Source of the DNA: Paenibacillus curdlanolyticus YK9
GTDB lineage: Bacteria; Bacillota; Bacilli; Paenibacillales; Paenibacillaceae
Direction of reading: 5' to 3'
NCBI RefSeq assembly: GCF_000179615.1
Contig: NZ_AEDD01000006.1
Span: 1 to 64,000, forward strand
Length of the DNA: 64,000 bases
Shown: positions 61,809 to 64,000 of the stretch, piece by piece
How the letters are laid out: every line of letters starts with the position of its first letter
Position numbering within the stretch: position 1 is the stretch's first letter
The notes under the pieces: generated by a model
Told to the model about the DNA's origin: nothing
The model's database searches: none
What the model saw: only the letters and a program-made list of their open reading frames with translations
Position numbers and translations under genes: made by a program

Positions 61809-62696
61809 TTAAACTCCTAGCGCTTTGCCCATTTGGGAAAGCGGTTCTGCCAGTGCGTCAAGCGCTTGGCTAAGGGCACGCGTGTCTTCTTGTTTAAGCT
61901 CGGTGTAAGGCACATAGCCGTCACCCGATTTATATTTGGCGAGCAGCTCGTTCAGCGTCGTGAACTTCTCACCGATGCTTTTCTCGAGTGCCGCATCCTT
62001 CTCTGCAAGCTCAGGCTTCAGCAGCTCGTAGATTTTGTTCGCGCCTTCTACGTTGGCAACAAAATCATACAAGTCTGTACGGGAGTAACGCTCCTCCTCG
62101 CCTGTTACTTTGGAGGACGACACCTCGTTCAACAGCTCAACCGCACCCGTCGTCAGCATCGCCGTGTCCACTTCGACCGTCTCCATCAATGCGCGCATCG
62201 ATTTGACATCGTTAAGCAAACGGTCAGCATACTCCTCGTATCCTGCTGTCTTCTTATCCACCCAGAGACCTTTCTCGATCCGGTGGAAGCCGCGCCATTC
62301 CTTATCGTCTACGTCGCCTTCCCGAGCATCGATATTCGGGTCAAAATCGCCCAGCGCCTCTGCGATCGGCTCGATCCGTTCATAGTACATGCGCGTCGGC
62401 GCATACAGGCTTTTAGCCGTTTCCAGGTCGCCGCCTTTAACCGCTGCAACGAACTTCTCCGTTTCCACAATGAGCTGATCGCTCTGCTCGATCGAGAATT
62501 GGCGATATTGCGCCAGCACGTCCTTCAGTTTCTCGTTCAAATCAGTGGAAGCGTCCGTCGCTTTCGTGTCAGTCTCTTGTGTTTGTGCAGCCTCAACCGG
62601 CTTGTCGGTTTCCTTTTCCTTCGAATCAGACGAGCACCCTGTGAATACAACCGACATCGATAATACAAGTGCTACAAACGTTAATCTAGCTTTCAT
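61809..62696 (-). CDS. efeO: EfeO/EfeM-type imelysin iron-binding lipoprotein
   Basis: A 295-aa lipoprotein: signal peptide with lipobox VVFTGC (Cys near 20), a charged linker, then an imelysin (peptidase M75) domain. The metal motif HxxE appears as GFHRIEKGLW near 155. This short EfeM-like form lacks the N-terminal cupredoxin domain. It delivers iron to the FTR1 permease. ATG 62696 follows GAGGAGAGG. It is the first gene of the operon, 120 bases downstream of a Fur-controlled promoter. Confidence 0.92.
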   Translation of the reverse strand: MKARLTFVALVLSMSVVFTGCSSDSKEKETDKPVEAAQTQETDTKATDASTDLNEKLKDVLAQYRQFSIEQSDQLIVETEKFVAAVKGGDLETAKSLYAPTRMYYERIEPIAEALGDFDPNIDAREGDVDDKEWRGFHRIEKGLWVDKKTAGYEEYADRLLNDVKSMRALMETVEVDTAMLTTGAVELLNEVSSSKVTGEEERYSRTDLYDFVANVEGANKIYELLKPELAEKDAALEKSIGEKFTTLNELLAKYKSGDGYVPYTELKQEDTRALSQALDALAEPLSQMGKALGV

Positions 62697-62804
62697 CGTG
62701 AACAACCTCTCCTCAGCAACTTAATAATATATGAAATCTATGGGCTCTACCCTTGTAAACTTTTTGTAAGATTACGGTTCATACCATAAGACTATCCAAT
62801 TTGC

Positions 62805-62834
62805 AGTATATTCGCTATTGATAATCATTGTCAA
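62805..62834 (-). promoter_or_regulatory. Sigma-A promoter of efeO-efeB-efeU
   Basis: On the minus strand TTGACA (62829-62834), an 18-base spacer and TATACT (62805-62810), both consensus or near. The spacer is largely covered by the Fur box. Confidence 0.8.
62819..62833. promoter_or_regulatory. Fur box
   Basis: TGATAATCATTGTCA matches 14 of 15 positions of the 7-1-7 Fur box TGATAATNATTATCA and overlaps the -35 and spacer of the efe promoter, so iron-replete Fur should block transcription. Confidence 0.85.
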
Positions 62835-62972
62835 CGTTCAATTTAATCCTTCCAAAATCGTTCACATTTGGGTGGATCGTCCTAGCAAACAAGCCTTCCT
62901 CTGCATACCGTATGAAGACGAAGCTTGTACGTCTGATAGGAACCTTTTTCAGGCAGAGGAGGAATTGAATCG

Positions 62973-63947
62973 ATGATTGCATATGTTCTAGGTGGCGCTA
63001 TCGGCGCTGTGCTTATCCTTTCAATATGGGGAAGCCTGTATTGGCGAGAGCGATGGCTTGAATCCTATATAATGGAAGAGGAAGAACCTGACGGCCCATA
63101 TAACGTTATTTTACGCAAAAAATCGCCCTATCAAAAAATAGCAGTCGCAGAGTCAGACGGCATCTATCATTTATACGCCGATGGCAGCGAGATGCTAAGC
63201 ACGGACAAAGCCGAGGACCAGTACGCGGAAGCCATTGTTCATATCCCGATGGCTGCGGCCCGCAACCGCGAGTCTGTGCTCATCATCGGCTCAGGCGCAG
63301 GCATTACCGCTCGCGAGGTGCTCCGCTATGAGGAGGTCGAATCGATAACAGCCGTTGACCTCGATCCGCTCATCGTCGAGATGGGCCGAACCTTCGAGCC
63401 GTTCGTCGCCTTTACGCGCGGCTCATTGAACGATCCACGCGTCACAACGGTATTAGAGGATGGGCGGACTTTTATCGAAACAAGCAATGACCGTTGGAAC
63501 GTCATTATTATCGATCTACCCGATCCATCCATGCAGGCGCCAGCATTAAACAAGCTTTTTTCAGTTGAGTTCTACCGGTTGCTCAAAACGCGGCTGCATC
63601 CCGGAGGAGCTATCGCAATCGCCTGCTCGGTCGTATCGACGTCACCCGAGTATCTCGCAGCTGTTCGAGCAACGCTCAAGACAGCAGGCTTCAGCGTTGC
63701 GCCCTACCACTGGGACTATATTGTCGAGTTCGCGGTCGACTGGGGCTTCTGCCTAGCCACGCTAAGGCCGATGGACGTGCTCTCGCTAGAGCCGCTCGTT
63801 TCCGTGCAGCATTTGTCAGAGGAACGGCTGGAGGACATGTTCCGCCTGCCGCGTTATTTGCGCGTGGAATGGGACGAGGATGAGGTGCAGACGGATAAAA
63901 ATACGCTGTTGGCGGACATTTTAGCCGGTGAGTTTCAAGACTATTAG
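62973..63947 (+). CDS. Spermidine synthase-like methyltransferase-fold protein
   Basis: A 324-aa protein with one N-terminal membrane helix (about 3-22) and a Rossmann domain of the spermidine synthase (PF01564) type: VLIIGSGAGITAREVLRYEE near 108 (GGGDG replaced by GSGAG), AVDLDPLIVEMGR near 135, NDPRV near 160 and IIIDLPDP near 183, then LFSVEFYRLLKTRLHPGG. The DLPDP motif and membrane anchor resemble the cytosolic domain of membrane-bound spermidine synthase-like proteins rather than SpeE proper, so polyamine activity is not certain. GAGGAGG lies nine bases before the ATG. Next to it, at 63948 onward, is a repeat-like element. Confidence 0.75.
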   Translation: MIAYVLGGAIGAVLILSIWGSLYWRERWLESYIMEEEEPDGPYNVILRKKSPYQKIAVAESDGIYHLYADGSEMLSTDKAEDQYAEAIVHIPMAAARNRESVLIIGSGAGITAREVLRYEEVESITAVDLDPLIVEMGRTFEPFVAFTRGSLNDPRVTTVLEDGRTFIETSNDRWNVIIIDLPDPSMQAPALNKLFSVEFYRLLKTRLHPGGAIAIACSVVSTSPEYLAAVRATLKTAGFSVAPYHWDYIVEFAVDWGFCLATLRPMDVLSLEPLVSVQHLSEERLEDMFRLPRYLRVEWDEDEVQTDKNTLLADILAGEFQDY

Positions 63948-63954
63948 CCTCGGT

Positions 63955-64000
63955 GGTGGAGCGACCGGCCCGCTCCGGGACCGATAGGGCAGATTTTTGT
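63955..64000. repeat. Partial element resembling the 51-bp repeat
   Basis: GATAGGGCAGATTTTT after a GC-rich inverted stretch (CCGGCCCGCTCCGGGACC) resembles the unit of the array at 50928-51518 (GATAGGGAAGATTTCT, and especially its degenerate first copy GATCGGGCAAATTTTA). The sequence is cut by the window edge, so copy number cannot be seen. Confidence 0.45.

Overview
The window looks like chromosome of an endospore-forming, low-to-moderate GC Gram-positive of the Paenibacillaceae (Paenibacillus/Cohnella type). The signs are a yyaC sporulation gene, a DUF1128 gene of the yfkK type, an rsbV-rsbW-sigB stress operon, Firmicute GalT2, glpP antitermination, SLH-anchored surface proteins, strong AGGAGG ribosome binding sites and U-tract terminators. 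No rRNA, tRNA, phage, insertion sequence or CRISPR array was seen. This assignment is inference from gene content, not from a phylogenetic marker.

Layout. 1-837: cut-off O-antigen-ligase-like membrane protein. 1008-2986: MacB/FtsX-type ABC exporter pair. 3002-6959: cyclic-di-GMP block (GGDEF cyclase, HD-GYP protein with a substituted catalytic His, and a PilZ receptor gene preceded by a clear GEMM-I c-di-GMP riboswitch). 6956-10334: methyltransferase, DUF6483-like protein, alpha/beta hydrolase, YyaC. 10498-11284: two small genes. 11525-16410: galK-galE-galT with a divergent AraC regulator. 16401-18863: asparaginase and an FAD oxidoreductase, divergent. 18928-23974: YflT-like stress protein, rsbV-rsbW-sigB, CorA, and a receiver-PP2C phosphatase that could feed the SigB partner switch. 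24173-25369: DsbA/DsbB thiol oxidation pair.

25541-36517 is the most interesting part: one apparent eight-gene operon for a Gram-positive Pel-type exopolysaccharide. Its order is a fused epimerase-PelD c-di-GMP receptor, PelE-like, DUF2194/NodB-like deacetylase, PelF, PelG, then a CotH-kinase lipoprotein, a VTC polyphosphate-polymerase-type protein and a DUF4956 membrane protein. A divergently transcribed secreted TIM-barrel-like protein (36854-37897) is a candidate matrix hydrolase. With the cyclase, HD-GYP, riboswitch and PilZ genes at the left end, the window holds makers, possible breakers and three classes of receiver for c-di-GMP.

38056-44080: class 3 lipase, a divergent-subfamily GTP cyclohydrolase II with an operator-like palindrome on its promoter, and the glycerol genes glpP-glpK and glpD (glpD behind a GlpP-type leader terminator). 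44081-44666 has no gene but several repeats and two long hairpins. 44667-50865: hemolysin III, pirin, hydrolase, TRM11-like methyltransferase, a frameshifted MEKHLA gene, a VTT membrane protein and a lipoprotein. 50928-51518 is an array of about eleven to twelve 51-bp hairpin-forming tandem repeats. 51595-58260 encodes a 2221-residue SLH-anchored GH87-like alpha-1,3-glucanase behind a perfect cre site. 58546-62696 is the efeO-efeB-efeU iron uptake cluster behind a Fur box. 62973-63947 is a spermidine-synthase-like protein, and the right edge carries a fragment that resembles the 51-bp repeat.
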